64,000 bases of DNA, from NCBI GenBank assembly GCA_949825065.1, contig OX463855.1, positions 37,706,301 to 37,770,300 of the forward strand, given 5' to 3'. Within the stretch, counting starts at the first letter, position 1. Each line of letters opens with the position of its first letter. Shown piece after piece: positions 1 through 10,933 of the stretch. The notes below the pieces were generated by a model. That model saw only the letters and a list, made by a program, of their open reading frames with translations, made no database searches and had not been told where the DNA came from. Both the position numbers and the translations under genes were made by a program. Source of the stretch: Odontocerum albicorne (Eukaryota; Arthropoda; Insecta; Trichoptera; Odontoceridae).

Positions 1-339
1 AAGCTCGTCCAGAATCTCGTGACATCCGTAACGGAAAGCCCTGAAAGCGTACAAATGTGATTCCACTGCTAACCACATCTGTAAGCCCATGGGACCAAAA
101 TATCCAGAGCCGCGAAACACGTCCATTAGCTCGGACATTTGAGCTTCAAATTGGGATATGCGAGAGCCACCGCGGTATACGAGTGGTGCAGGGGATTTGT
201 TTACCTTCCTTGCAAATTTGGTCCGGATTTAAGCGAGACAATGAACCTACAGTACATCGTTCAGTTCATTGTAAAGTACAGGCGGCCCTCGACTTTCGCA
301 TATTCTACTTTCGAACAATTCGCTATTTCGCACATTTAA
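1..339. other. Unassigned sequence at the window start
   Basis: No gene or repeat boundary is recognised. A short block near 268-305 matches, in reverse orientation, the sequence around 2350-2385 just outside an RTE insertion, so both are probably parts of one undescribed dispersed repeat. Confidence 0.4.
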
Positions 340-745
340 AAAAGAAACATTTTTTTAAGACTTTTGTCGATAATGCAAAAATTGTTCGCTTCCATGCAGT
401 CGCTCCCACTTTTTTGGAAAAACTATAATATATGGAACGCAATAAACAATATTGGAAACTCGTGGGCTGAAATAAAAGAGTCAACAATGAATGGTTCCTG
501 GAAACAATTATGCCCACAAATGATGAGTGATTTTATAAATTCTGAAGAAACTCCGGAAACTATTATAGATTAAATAGTTAGTCTCATGAATAAACTAAAC
601 TTGTGCGTTAAATGATATACACAATGAAAGTGAGGAAGAAGAAACTGATAAAATCGTCAAGACTTTGACATTAAAAAATATGAATGAATCCTTCATGCAT
701 CTTGACAAATTTGTAACTATCATGGAAGAATGTGATAAATAAATA
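340..745 (+). pseudogene. Tigger/pogo-type transposase C-terminal remnant
   Basis: Reading + strand frames gives a region with LPLFWKNYNIWNAINNIGNSW followed by a WKQLCPQ block and, beyond stops, an acidic segment rich in EEE and D. This order (FWK.YNI, I.NI..SW, NG.WKKLWP, then an acidic tail) is the usual end of Tigger/jerky-like DDE transposases, whose intact protein cuts and pastes the element at TA sites. Only the last part is present; stops near 571 and beyond and frame changes show it is dead. The DDE residues lie upstream and are not visible, and no terminal repeats were found. A host jerky-like gene is possible but less likely given the decay. Confidence 0.55.
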
Positions 746-1312
746 AATAATAAATAAATATAGGTTTATTGACAGCAACATAGTATGTACAAAATATATT
801 TAAATAACACTTCTAAAACACATAAATTGCAGATAATACATTATATACAGAAGCTATCAAAAGGTCTGGGCTCATCTAATAACATCCCCTCGGCCAAGAT
901 ACACCCCACCAATATAGGGCGAACCCAGCCATGGGGACACCAGATGTTTTTCAGCCCACACCCTTGAACACGTAGAACAAGAATATAAAAAAAACACAGA
1001 AAATAAATAGATGACAAAAAAAATACATTCAAGAGAGAAGACATTAAAAGGTCCGGGCTCATCCCACAAACATTCCCCCGGCCGAGATACACCCCATCAA
1101 TGTAGGGCAAGCCCGACCGCAAGGGCATCAGGGGGCTCCCATCCCACACCCCCACATATCTAGATTAAAGAATAAATAAATAAAAAAAACAAAAACGTGT
1201 GGCAGAAAACAAAATAAAAAATAAGCCCACATATACCACCTCAGGTTAACTGTCAGCAAGAACGAAAAAAAGATTAGCCTCAAAGGAGTCCAAATTTTAC
1301 AAAATGACAAAT
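742..1312 (+). repeat. Dimeric dispersed repeat A, copy 1
   Basis: Two related monomers lie head to tail. The left (about 745-1015) contains a block reading ggctcatctaataacatccc and then cggccaagatacacccc. The right (about 1020-1310) has the diverged equivalent with ggctcatcccacaaacattc and cggccgagatacacccc. The same two monomers, with the same left/right differences and order, recur at 35105-36036, so the dimer moved as one unit. No coding capacity or terminal repeat was recognised; the class is unknown. Confidence 0.7.
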
Positions 1313-1590
1313 GGGAAATGAAATAGTTGAGACAACATTGAAATAGTTAGGCAGTAATACATTGAAATAATTAAGCAGTTTTAAAAGAATGAATGAGGAG
1401 ATAACGCACTGGAGAACGTATATCTCAATGGAGAACGTATATCTCAAGTACGTAGGGCGATTGAGAAAGACACAGCATGTTTTAGAACTCTTTATCAAGA
1501 AAAGAAAAAAAAGGTGTTATTCAACTAACTCTTGCCAAGTTTATAAAGAAAGCACCTGAAAGCACTTAAACACGCCTCGTTAACTTAATT

Positions 1591-1695
1591 ATGTATATTG
1601 ATAAATAAATATTTTAATATATTATTGATAAATAAATATTTTTAATATATTATTGATAAATAAATATTATTATTAATAAATAAATATTTTAAAAT
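1591..1695. repeat. AT-rich tandem repeat, 27-28 bp unit
   Basis: About four copies of a unit built on attgataaataaatatttt. Low complexity; the flanks 1313-1590 and 1696-1755 hold nothing recognised, apart from an 18-bp motif (agaacgtatatctcaatgg) duplicated near 1410-1445. Confidence 0.75.
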
Positions 1696-1772
1696 ACAAT
1701 TTTTGATCCTTTTTTTACATCCATCTACTTTCGAACATTCAACATTCGCACACATTTTCAGGAACCAATTAA

Positions 1773-2333
1773 CTTCTTCTCCCTGGCTCCATCCCAACTC
1801 ATTGTCTGCGAAGACTGTTGGGGTCAGCTCTCCTCGTCCTCAGGTTGTATGCTCTTCTGTCCCGGACTACGTCCCCCAGGCCGTGCCTCTGCATCAGGTT
1901 ATCCTTTTGCACCACCCATGAATTATTTTGTCTTCCTCTGGTTGTTATTCGAGGAAGATCTATGGAGATTGCCTGATTCACAATGTGATCGGGTGCTCTG
2001 CGTCCAACGTGCCCATACCATCTCAATCGCCTCTCCTCCATCTTGCTGTTGATATCTGTAACACCTAGGCTTCCACGAATGCGTGAGCTTTTTATTTTGT
2101 CTCTTAGGGACACACCAGCTGACCATCTTAGCATGCGCATTTCAGCAGTTTCCAGTTGCCTAGAGTAAGAGTTATACATCGTCCAGCATTCGGAGCCATA
2201 GACGAGTGCGGGTCTGACAATCGTTTTGTAAACTTTTCCTTTTAACTTTACTGGCATTTTCGAATCACATAGAACTCCCGTCATCGATCTAAATTTTATC
2301 CATCCCACACTAGTCCCACGTCCCACTTCCTTC
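1773..2333 (-). mobile_element. 5'-truncated RTE-type LINE with 17-bp target duplication
   Basis: The minus strand encodes the tail of an RTE-type reverse transcriptase: KFRSMTGVLCD, then VKLKGKVYKTIVRPALVYGS, ECWTMYN, EMRMLRWSAGVSLRDKI, and RRLRWYGHVGRR, ending RRADPNSLRRQ and a stop. The C-terminal region after the RT core is typical of RTE clade proteins. The direct repeat TTTCAGGAACCAATTAA lies at 1756-1772 and 2334-2350, so the insert ends are exact. The 3' end is GAA-rich (read on the minus strand), not poly(A), as in many RTE elements. The catalytic core is absent, so the copy is dead on arrival. Confidence 0.88.
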
Positions 2334-2439
2334 TTTCAGGAACCAATTAATATATATGCGAAAGCCGAGGGCCGCCTGTATTGTTGAATGCAATAGTACT
2401 ATACTCGTATATTAGAATAGTTTTAACGTGATGTAGTAT

Positions 2440-3230
2440 AAAAAACCTCAACACAAGGGTGCTGTATATGAATAAAAAGCGCACTTGAATTAAACTAAAA
2501 CAAAATTTATTTTTTTTCTGATCGCACTGCATATTATTGTTTAACACTTTACAATGAACTGAAACTGATATCTTTAAAAAGTACGCTAGAATATTTTTAA
2601 CACAATTTAGAGAAAAACCTCAACATAAGAACACTGTACATGGATAAAAACTCCCTTGAATTGAACTAAGACTACACTTGATATTTATTTATCTAATCAT
2701 TGTAAAGTATTGTTTAACACTTTACTAATAACTTGAAGAAGTATACAAGAAAATTTCTGGCGAAAATACTCACGCATACATAAAGAAAGACGCGAGAGTA
2801 TTTTCACGAAAAACCTCAACTCAAGGGCGCTGTAAATGAATAAAAAAACCACCCTTGAGTTAAATTGATTGTACAGTACGAACATATTTTTTTGCAGTTC
2901 ATTGTAAAGTATTTATTTTACACTTCATTGTAAAAACAGTCTATTGAGCTTATTGTCAGGTGGTAATATCAAATAAAAGAAGAAACATGGTCGAGAAAAA
3001 CATTCAAATAACTTTTCACCTTTATAAAATTCAAGAACAATATTCACAGTATAAATAAAAGTGAGATATCATCGATCAAAGGAAAAAAGGAAGGGATGGT
3101 GGAAAGGAAAAACTATCAGGAATGAAACACGTTATATTACTGACTTGAGTATTGTACAGCACAGAAATATGCATGAGTATTTTTAGCGCCTTTTAGAAAG
3201 AAACTTCAACTCAAGAGCGTTGTTTACCAA
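2440..3230 (+). repeat. Diverged tandem repeat of about 170-195 bp with internal hairpin
   Basis: The motif aaacctcaactcaaggg recurs near 2443, 2615, 2811 and 3201, spaced 172, 196 and 390 bp (two units). Units also share ttcattgtaaagtattgttt. Each begins with CTCAAGGG and, about 25 bp later, has CCCTTGAG or a near form, making a stem. Units are strongly diverged, so the array is old. A LINE-3 3'-region relic interrupts it at about 2945-3150. Confidence 0.6.
2945..3150 (-). mobile_element. LINE-3 3'-region relic
   Basis: The sequence from the agcttattgtcaggtggtaa block to the gaaacacgttatattactga block parallels 16195-16470, the 3' untranslated region and ORF end of the better LINE-3 copy. 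The protein-coding part is missing and there are many differences. Confidence 0.55.
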
Positions 3231-3359
3231 TGGATACCGAATGCTTTTGGATTAAGGTTACTTTAAGTTACAAACTTGATAGAAAAAAACTAACTGTTCG
3301 TTTGATTATTTTCAATGTGACGCTCAAAAACATAAATGCTCAGCAAAACATGCGGAAAA

Positions 3360-3695
3360 TCGTCGGTTCGAACCCCACGCTGTGCTACTCTCCTGGAATG
3401 AAACAGGCATCGTTTCCGCCTTGTTTTCAAGGGTGTAAGTATACTTTTGACTTCAGTCATGTCTTTTCTTCCAAAAAAAAAGATAAAAAACATGCCGGTG
3501 GTCTCCGATCTTCTCCCTTCGGTGTGCCATCGGATCCAGTACAGTGATGTGGCCGGTGAGTTTGCTGGTGTGCAACAGCTCACTCACTTTAAAAAAAAAC
3601 TCCACGGCACAGTTTCGCTTTCTAACTGAATGACGTTGGAATTGTGAGGGGATCCTTGACTACAAGGGCTAGGAACAACGACGACTGAGCGCCCA
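3360..3695 (+). mobile_element. SINE-2, nearly full copy
   Basis: A tRNA-like B-box (GGTTCGAACCCCACG near 3364) leads into a body with cttcggtgtgccatcgga, then gctcactcactttaaaaaaa, ctccacggcacag, and gacgttggaattg. The same order occurs at 16985-17125, 18838-18970 (reverse), 22775-23700 (split) and, head only, 7598-7680. It has no coding capacity. The left part of the head is weak here; the 7598 copy shows it better. Confidence 0.75.
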
Positions 3696-4064
3696 TAAAT
3701 AAGCTGCTTTGTAAACGGCGCATTTTAAATTATAATTTTATTGTTGTGATTGTTCTTACTCCTTATTTTGCATAAAATAGATAATTTAACTCCTTTGTTT
3801 CACTTAACATGATACGAGTACTTTGTCCCATCCCTGATCCTTGAAAAATATTAACAGTAAAACTGAAAAAAAGTTAGACTCTACATTGCCTGAAAACTGA
3901 TGAGGGTAAATCAGAAAGCTCACTGCATCGAGAAAAGCTTTGAAGAATTTTGTAAATAATAAAATTTTAGATCTTTTTTCACAAAGCTGTTTAATATTTG
4001 ACTTACCGAACCGCAAATGGTTAATTGTTATTTGTTTAAAATAAGTGATAATCAGATAAATCAG
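3696..4064. other. Unassigned spacer before the 33-bp array
   Basis: AT-rich sequence with no recognised repeat or coding segment. An open frame begins at 4017 and runs into the array, but it has no recognisable domain. Confidence 0.4.
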
Positions 4065-4908
4065 GATTATTGTAATTCGTTTGCTATGTCGCATATGGAT
4101 TATTGTAATTCGTTTGATATGTCGCATGCGGATTATTGTAATTCGTTTTCTATGTCGTATATTGATTATTGTAATTCATTTGCTATGTCGTATATGGATT
4201 ATTGTGATTCGTTTGCTATGTCGCATATGGATTATTGTAATTCGTTTGCTATGTCGCATATGGATTATTGTAATTCGTTTGCTATGACGCATATGGGTTA
4301 TTGTAATTCGTTTGATATGTCGCATGCGGATTATTGTAATTCGTTTGCTATGTCGCATATGGATTATTGTAATTCGTTTGCTATGACGCATATGGGTTAT
4401 TGTAATTCGTTTGATATGTCGCATGCGGATTATTGTAATTCGTTTTCTATGTCGTATATTGATTATTGTAATTCATTTGCTATGTCGTATATGGATTATT
4501 GTGATTCGTTTGCTATGTCGCATATGGATTATTGTAATTCGTTTGCTATGTCGCATATGGATTATTGTAATTCGTTTGCTATGACGCATATGGGTTATTG
4601 TAATTCGTTTGATATGTCGCATGCAGATTATTGTAATTCGTTTGCTATGTCGCATATGGATTATTGTAATTCGTTTGCTATGACGCATATGGGTTATTGT
4701 AATTCGTTTGCTATGTCGCATATAGATTATTGTAATTCGTTTGCTATGTCGCATATGGATTATTGTAATTCGTTTGCTATGTCACATATGGATTATTGTA
4801 ATTCGTTTGCTATGTCGCATATGAATTATTGTAATTCGTTTGCTATGTCACATATGGATTATTGTAATTCGTTTATTACGTCGAATATGGATTATTGTAA
4901 TTCTTTTT
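4065..4908 (+). repeat. 33-bp minisatellite with a 297-bp higher-order period
   Basis: About 25.5 units of gattattgtaattcgtttgc... Because 33 is a multiple of three, the + strand stays open from 4017 to 4946 (309 codons) with the 11-residue period DYCNSFAMSHM; other frames and the minus strand are also open for long stretches, so openness alone is weak evidence for coding. Variant units order themselves: units 2-10 recur as units 11-19, a nine-unit (297 bp) block duplication. The open frame ends YYGLYDSQFFIL and stop. No signal peptide or domain is seen. Confidence 0.92.
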
Positions 4909-4986
4909 ATTATGGTTTGTATGATTCACAATTTTTTATTCTCTAGTTTGATTTCAATGCAGCTGCTAGGCTGATATATGGCAGTA

Positions 4987-5180
4987 TTAGTGCTTTTTAA
5001 AAAGTCTACACTGGTATTGTCACATTAGTCCTTTTTAAAAAGTCTATACTGGTATTGTCACATTAGTCCTTTTTAAAAAGTCTACACTGGTGTTGTCACA
5101 TTAGTCATTTTTAGAAAGTCTACACTGGTATTGTCACATTAGTCATTTTTAAAAAGTCTACACTTGTATTGTCACATCAG
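4987..5180 (+). repeat. 38-bp tandem repeat, about five copies
   Basis: The unit contains ctttttaaaaagtctacac followed by tggtattgtcacattag. The core ctttttaaaaag is nearly self-complementary. It starts about 80 bp after the 33-bp array ends and is not related to it. Confidence 0.9.
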
Positions 5181-6194
5181 TAGAAGAAGTTATTGTCAGT
5201 CAAAATAGATTCATTTAAAAAAAAAGAAATATATATCAGTCTTTTATTTTATCATCACGCTGTGCCGCTTCCGGGTTAGGTAGAGAGAATATATCTCTAA
5301 ACATTTCTAAGTACACAACTTTCACCTCCTCCACATTTATACATCTTGTCATGCACAATATTTTACTATTTACACTTCTCAATTTACCTTTTTTCAAAAT
5401 CTACAACAAAATACAAGTCACTGCAGTGAACTCTACCGAAAACCATTCAAACATTTTTGGTTACTTAATAGAACAACACGTGAACAGGCAACAACACACG
5501 AGTAAATCCAAGTTAAACTTATTTTAATAAGTACAAGTTTGGAAATAACTGTATCGTGCATTGCCCCATTCTAGTTAGGGCATTTAGTTGATATCTTACG
5601 AGAACACGCTGTTGTCTTGTGTCCAATATGTAAGGGGTAGACACCCAATTATGGTTTAGGGTCTTGTTGGTCATTTCGCCATTAAGACACCCCTTCCAGC
5701 TATAACTTCTGCAATAAGATGAACAAACCGCCCTGCCTTGTATCCCAGCAATTGTTGGGGTCGCTTCAACCCCTAAAGCTGACCCTTAAATTACTGTTTT
5801 TATTTATGTAAACAAAGTTTAATGACCCTATGTACAACTGTTTTATGCGAAGCTTCGTGCGAGTTAAATCGAAACCATTTAGTTGATTATCCAATTGGAG
5901 TTCTATCTTTAAACGTAGTCTAGAAATAATTAAAAAAAAATCATTTAATTTATTTCCAATAATTAAAACAAACATTTATTTCAATATATAAAACTAATTT
6001 ATGATTTGTTATTATATGTACTTTTTCAAAAGTAAAAATTTCTATTCTCATCGCCTCAGTCAAATCAATATCAAGATGATTCAAGTACTTCAAGAAGTTC
6101 CACTCGACATCGAAATCTCGAATACTTAGAAGCAGACCATTCCACGCCATAAGATCAGCAACGGGAAAAGCCCTGTCATAAAGTTTCTTCTTCC
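5181..6194. other. Unassigned AT-rich region
   Basis: No gene found. Near 5255-5345 there is a block (cacgctgtgccgcttccggg, ttaggtagagag) resembling fragments near 53245 and 57705, so it is probably another LINE-tail relic. The rest carries no recognised element. Confidence 0.4.
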
Positions 6195-6730
6195 TAGTGT
6201 CATGTCAGGTCCCCCCAACGTTGAATACTCGATCACCTGAGAGTAGGCATCTTTGTCCCCGGCAGCCCGAAACAGATCCCAAACGCTCCTTATACCAGTC
6301 CAATCACGTATATTGCGAAGCCTGGAGATTTGCCTCCAGCCAACACCTCTTCGGCCTTCTATTTTACCTTGGATGATCAGGTGCAGTAATTTGTACTTTG
6401 CTCCTCTATGATAAGTACATGACCCAAGTAGGACACCTTTCGGATTTTAATATAAGTCAGCAACTCTCAATCAACTTTGCCTCTTTGAAGAACCCTTGTG
6501 TTGCTGACCATATCCGTCCAGGGTATCAGTAGCATTCTCCGGTGCATCCATATTTCGAATGCTTCCAGTCGTTTCATACTACTAACTTTAAAGGTCCATG
6601 ATACCACTCCATGCAATAACACTGACCAAACCAAGCATTTGACTAACCGTTTTCGAAGTTTCAAGTTTAGATTAGCATCGCAGAATACGCTTCTCATTTT
6701 ATTAAAAGCCCCACTAGATGAGAAGTTTCT
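6195..6730 (-). mobile_element. LINE-2 C-terminal fragment
   Basis: The minus strand reads FNKMRSVFCDANLNLKLR, KCLVWSVLLHGV, SMKRLEAFEIWMHRRML and, in other frames, the GHV, IQGKIEGRRGV and DWTGI blocks: the conserved tail that follows the RT domain in one insect LINE group (here LINE-2). At least one frameshift splits it. It gives the uninterrupted sequence against which the piggyBac-like insertion in the 19.4-20.7 kb copy can be measured. Confidence 0.82.
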
Positions 6731-6836
6731 AGACAGTTCATTTCAATTTGAACCCAACACTAAGGACAAAGTAAAACATTGAACATTCGTCATTAGAATA
6801 TAGTTTGTACTACTCGTATATGTCCACTGTTTAACC

Positions 6837-7223
6837 CAGGGGTCGGCAACCTATGACCCGCGGGTCATAGGTTGCCGACTATTTACTAATTTCAAGTGAC
6901 CCACTTTAGTTCCGAAAAAAAGTATAATACATAAAAATAAATTATAAAACATAAACATGAAACGAATATTTTACGAAAAAAAAAAAATTTAAAATAGATA
7001 CTTTGTTTTTGCGCGCAAGTCAATTTCGTCCCTTACGTCTCCACCCTAACGACATGCGCAAGAGCGCTGCAGAGTAATATTGTAATTATTTTCTTAATAA
7101 AATGTATCTTATTATTCACTAAAAGACTGTTTTAAAATGAAAATATCACTGACCCAAACGTCCCTTTAATATTCACATTGTGGTTGAATTTGACTAGCAG
7201 CCAAAAAAGTTTGCCGACCCTTG
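6837..7223. mobile_element. hAT-type MITE with 8-bp target duplication
   Basis: The direct repeat GTTTAACC lies at 6829-6836 and 7224-7231. The ends are CAGGGGTCGGCAA on the left and, reverse-complemented on the right, CAAGGGTCGGCAAAC, a hAT-like terminal inverted repeat. The 387-bp interior has no transposase, so movement would have needed an enzyme supplied elsewhere. The left end has grown into a perfect 38-bp palindrome (6842-6879) with the centre ACCCGCGGGT. hAT assignment rests on the 8-bp duplication and CA..TG-type ends. Confidence 0.88.
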
Positions 7224-7231
7224 GTTTAACC

Positions 7232-7597
7232 CTTAAAATTTCCAAATATGGATCGTACCAAACAGTCCGCGAGAAAAACGATTGAGGACAAAATAAGTAT
7301 GAAGATGTGGTCCTGCGACTGGAGGAGTTATGTAACTAAAGACAAACACACCGATAATTATTTATAAAAATAAAAAAACTAATGTATTTATCTAGCTGGT
7401 TGGGAGAGATGGCCTTTTGATAATATACTGATTAAATTGTGCATTGTATATTAAAATATTAAAATAAACAAAGTGCTAAAAAAAGTATTTTTGGTAGCAT
7501 TTGTTATTATAAATGAACAATGGAGATTTTACATTTGGGGAGTGCAGACGTGTTGTAGCTCCCCACCTGCCAACAGTAAACTACTCGTACTTAGAAG
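7232..7597. other. Unassigned region with a SINE-1 tail trace
   Basis: Around 7390-7465 the words gctggttgggagagatgg and attgtgcattgtatatt resemble the SINE-1/LINE-3 tail. Nothing else was recognised. Confidence 0.35.
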
Positions 7598-7680
7598 ATC
7601 TGCATGGCCGCGGAGTAACGCTGTGGACTTGCGTCCGGAAGGTTGCCGATTCAAACTCCAAGCTGTGCTTCTCATAGGAG
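7598..7680 (+). mobile_element. SINE-2 tRNA-like head
   Basis: The stretch starting gcatggccgcggagtaacgc and continuing to ggttgccgattcaaactcc has the spacing of a tRNA A-box and B-box and matches the heads of other SINE-2 copies up to gctgtgcttct. The body is replaced at once by the 21-bp array. The anticodon loop is not clean enough to name the parent tRNA. Confidence 0.65.
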
Positions 7681-8188
7681 ACAGTGGCTCCACCGTAAGA
7701 GACAGTGGCTCCACCGTAGGAGACGGTGGCTCCACCGTAGGGGACGGTGGCTCCACCGTATGAGACAGTTGCTCCACGGTAAGATACAGTGGCTCCACCG
7801 TAGGAGACAGTGGCTTCAGCGTAAGAGACAGTGGCTCCACCGTAGGAGACAGTGGCTCCACCGTAGGAGACAGTGGCTCCACCGTAAGAGACAGTGGTTC
7901 CACCGTAGGAGACAGTGGCTCCACCGTAGGAGACAGTGGCTCCACCGCAGGAGACAGTGACTCCACCGCAGGAGACAGTGGCTCCACCGTAGGAGACAGT
8001 GGCTCCACCGTAGGAGACAGTGGCTCCACCGTAGGAGACAGTGGCTCCACCGTAGGAGACAGTGGCTCCACCGTAGGAGACAGTGGTTCCACCGTAGGAG
8101 ACGGTGGCTTCACCGTAAGAGACAGTGGCTCCACCGTAGGAGACAGTGGCTCTACCGTAGGAGACAGTGGCTCCACCGGAGGAAGACA
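7676..8188 (-). repeat. 21-bp minisatellite grown from a SINE-2
   Basis: About 24 copies of gagacagtggctccaccgta plus one base. It starts inside SINE-2 sequence. Two minus-strand frames stay open (202 codons from 8189 with the seven-residue period SYGGATV; 215 codons from 8176 with TVEPLSP), as expected of a unit divisible by three with no stop. The first frame opens MSSSGG and the array fills most of it. No signal peptide, promoter or homologous domain is visible, so I treat it as non-coding. Confidence 0.92.
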
Positions 8189-8639
8189 TTGTTCAGAGTA
8201 GCTATAGACAAAGTTAAAATATCCATGATTATTGCAAACCTCCAGTGTTGAGAGGAACGTTTAGAAGATTATTAAAAAATGCGCATGATATCCTTCACCT
8301 AACTGACACTGCTTTAGTATAAACGTAATTAAAGGGTTGTTTTTTTTTTTTGTTGGTTCACCAAATTCCGTCTAATCCTCTATTTTGCCTATTTAGCCTC
8401 CTCTGAATTTATTTCGCTACTTATAATAATCAAGATATTTCCTACGCTAATCCGCTTTAAATAGCTACTAAAGAGAAAATATTTATCCCTTGACTGACCT
8501 GCGGCATTTTCTAATTTTCCCCGTTTCCCTTTTATTTTACCCTTGCTTTACTTTTACCCTTCTACTTGTAAATAATATCCCTTACCTTTTTTGTTTTTTA
8601 AGAGGAATATTTTCATGTTTTCTGATACAATATTACATA
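8189..8639. other. Unassigned AT-rich region
   Basis: No gene or element recognised; it includes a 12-base T run near 8340. Confidence 0.4.
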
Positions 8640-8880
8640 CGGTGTGAAAGGAAAAGTAAATGTAATATATGGCTGTACTAAAAGAAGAAAAGTGAATGTA
8701 ATATATTGGTGTACTGTTGATCTTCATTATTTACAATTTGAACTGCAATATATGTGTAAGAAATTAAAGATTATAGTAAGTTGAGAAATTTTGCTATTTG
8801 AGCAGTACTTTCTCACATGACGGAAGAGTTTCGAGAGTTATCGAATGACGTGTAGCGATAGGAAAAAAGTAACTGATGCC
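8640..8880 (+). mobile_element. LINE relic, region after the RT core
   Basis: Blocks ggtgtgaaaggaaaagtaaa and tttctcacatgacggaagag parallel 43060-43480, where the fuller LINE fragment reads KSKVIVIGVEGKVN and FSDDGRVIR. The two related blocks are separated by unrelated sequence here. Heavily decayed. Confidence 0.5.
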
Positions 8881-8893
8881 CTTAAATAAAGCA

Positions 8894-9462
8894 TCTTTCA
8901 AATTGAGCGGTTTTTTTTATTATTGGATAAAACACAGATGGCGTCGTGAACTTGCTTGTGACACTGGGTATTGTGACATTTGAGAAGTGTAATGTATGAC
9001 ATTTATAATAATGGAGTCGTATACAATATAGCAATGCGTTCAAATTATTGAATTATTTTATGTATTGTAATGTCCGGAAACGGTGATGTTAATTAGCCAC
9101 CAAGATCATGTGATCTGACACCGTTGGACTATTTTCTCTGGAGTTACGTGAAAAATCAGATCTTTAAGAATAACCCCCAATCAATTCCTGAGCTGAAGGA
9201 AGAAATTATTCCCGTTATTGGTGAGTTAGAACCGCAATTATGCCAAAATGTCATCGAAATTTTTGACAAAAGAGTAGACATCTGTGGATCTGCAAGAGGT
9301 GGACATTTGACGGATATTGTTTTTTTGTATTTAAATGTCATGCATTATACTTTTTTGACCAATAAATTTTTTTTTGAAATCAAAGCAAATTGTGTGTTTT
9401 ATTCAAGAATTCAAAAAAATAGAATTTAAAAAACCGCTCAATTTGAAAGACCCTTATACTAG
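8894..9462 (+). mobile_element. Mariner A, internally deleted copy 1
   Basis: The terminal repeats are TCTTTCAAATTGAGCGG on the left and its complement near 9438-9460. Inside, a start MESYTIQ (from 9011) is followed within about 20 codons by a junction into the C-terminal part of the transposase: PPRSCDLTPLDYFLWSYVKN, then PELKEEIIPVIGELEPQLCQ and GSARGGHL. The mariner/Tc1 transposase core between them, including the first two catalytic acidic residues, is gone. Copies at 24902-25442 and 59727-60270 have the same junction, so this deletion derivative itself was mobilised. Confidence 0.88.
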
Positions 9463-9469
9463 TATATAC

Positions 9470-9770
9470 TCGAACAAGGCAGTATCAAAACCTGCTAAAA
9501 TAGCTCACAACAGTATTTTAGTAGCAACTGTAATATATGGGAATGAAACATGGACGTGGAAAAAGACTGAAAGGAACCGAATAAATTATGTAGAAATGCG
9601 TACACTGAGAAGACTGGCATGACAATGTACGACAGAATACAGAATGAAGTGTATAGGGATGATGAACCTTAAGACTGTGTTGTGTTGAGTAAGATGTAAT
9701 AGATAAGGATGTGTAGCAAGATAGGAAAGTCTGGTGCTCTGTCCTCTCCATTACCATCTACGGTTTCCCA
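9470..9770 (+). mobile_element. LINE C-terminal relic
   Basis: The + strand encodes SKPAKIAHNSILVATVIYGN, ETWTWKK and VEMRTLRRLA, the Y-G-x-E-x-W and E-M-R-x-L-R pattern after the RT domain of many insect LINEs. It ends near ctggtgctctgtcctctcc, a tail also seen near 56685. Stops and frameshifts interrupt it. Confidence 0.65.
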
Positions 9771-10027
9771 AATATTGAAATACCCTTTTTTGAACTAATT
9801 CTTCTTTGTTGACCCATAACCTATAACTAGATAACAATTCATGCAACTAGTTATTTTAGTACCGATTATTTAACACGTACCATACACAATAAATACTTAT
9901 AACATAGAATGACTGTTCATCCACCATAACTTTTAACTTATTTACATACATTCATTCTTAAATTATTGTACTAACTGGTATATTTCTTTATCAACGTTTT
10001 TTTTTTCATATTTTTGTGAAGATATTT

Positions 10028-10475
10028 TTATTTATATAAAAGCTATTTGGTAAAGCTAAGATGTAAAGAGAAATATAAATATTTGTTCATATATACGTGA
10101 GCGTACTTATTGAGATGTGCTATGGAATAAATACGTACTTTATTTATATAAAAGCTATTTTGTAAAGCTAAGATGTAAAAGTAAAGAGAAATATTTTTTC
10201 ATATACGGAAGCGTACTTATTGAGATGTGCTAATGAATAAATACGTACTTTATTTATATAAAAGCTATTTTGTAAAGCTAAGATGTAAAAGTAAAGAGAA
10301 ATATTTGTTCATATACGGAAGCGTACTTATTGAGATGTGCTAATGAATAAATACGTACTTTATTTATATAAAAGCTATTTTGTAAAGCTTAGATGTAAAA
10401 AGAAAGAGAAATATTTGTTCATATGCGTGAGCGTACTTATTGAAATGTGCTAATGAATAAATACGTACTTTATTT
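10028..10475 (+). repeat. 110-bp tandem repeat, four copies
   Basis: The word atacgtactttatttatata recurs at 110-bp spacing (10131, 10241, 10351, 10461). Copies are near identical apart from a short indel in the first. No open frame is kept across units. Confidence 0.93.
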
Positions 10476-10933
10476 TTTTCTTACATAGGATACGGCTCTG
10501 AGTCTTCTGAGTACTAGCTTGTTGAGTGCAGTAGTACGTATGTAAAGTACCCCTTTATCCATGAAGAATAGATTCCAAGCACCGACTGCGGATGCTGAAA
10601 TCCGTGGATAATAGAAAACCGCATTCAAATGACCGTATACTTAAGTATACCGTTTTCTTTAAATATATAATACTAAACGCTCTCGTCTCCATTTTATCCG
10701 TAACTTTAGCAGTTTAAGACGCAATAGAAAAACTATCACTTATTTTTTTTTTTTTTAACATTTCACGAATAAAAGATTTCTTATTTCCATCCATGCTAGT
10801 AGTGTGCGCCATTGTTTTCTTTTCTTTTCGTACTAAGTCAAAATTCTTCAGCTTTTCCTATAATGCAAGTACTTTACAAGATATCTTTGCAGTCATTGAG
10901 CCACAGCATCACTATACTAGAGAAAATGTAGGA
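10476..10933. other. Unassigned region
   Basis: No gene or recognised element. Confidence 0.4.

Noticed and set aside
7529..8189. Two overlapping minus-strand frames of over 200 codons
   Set aside because: Both are the 21-bp array read in different frames and both run into SINE sequence.
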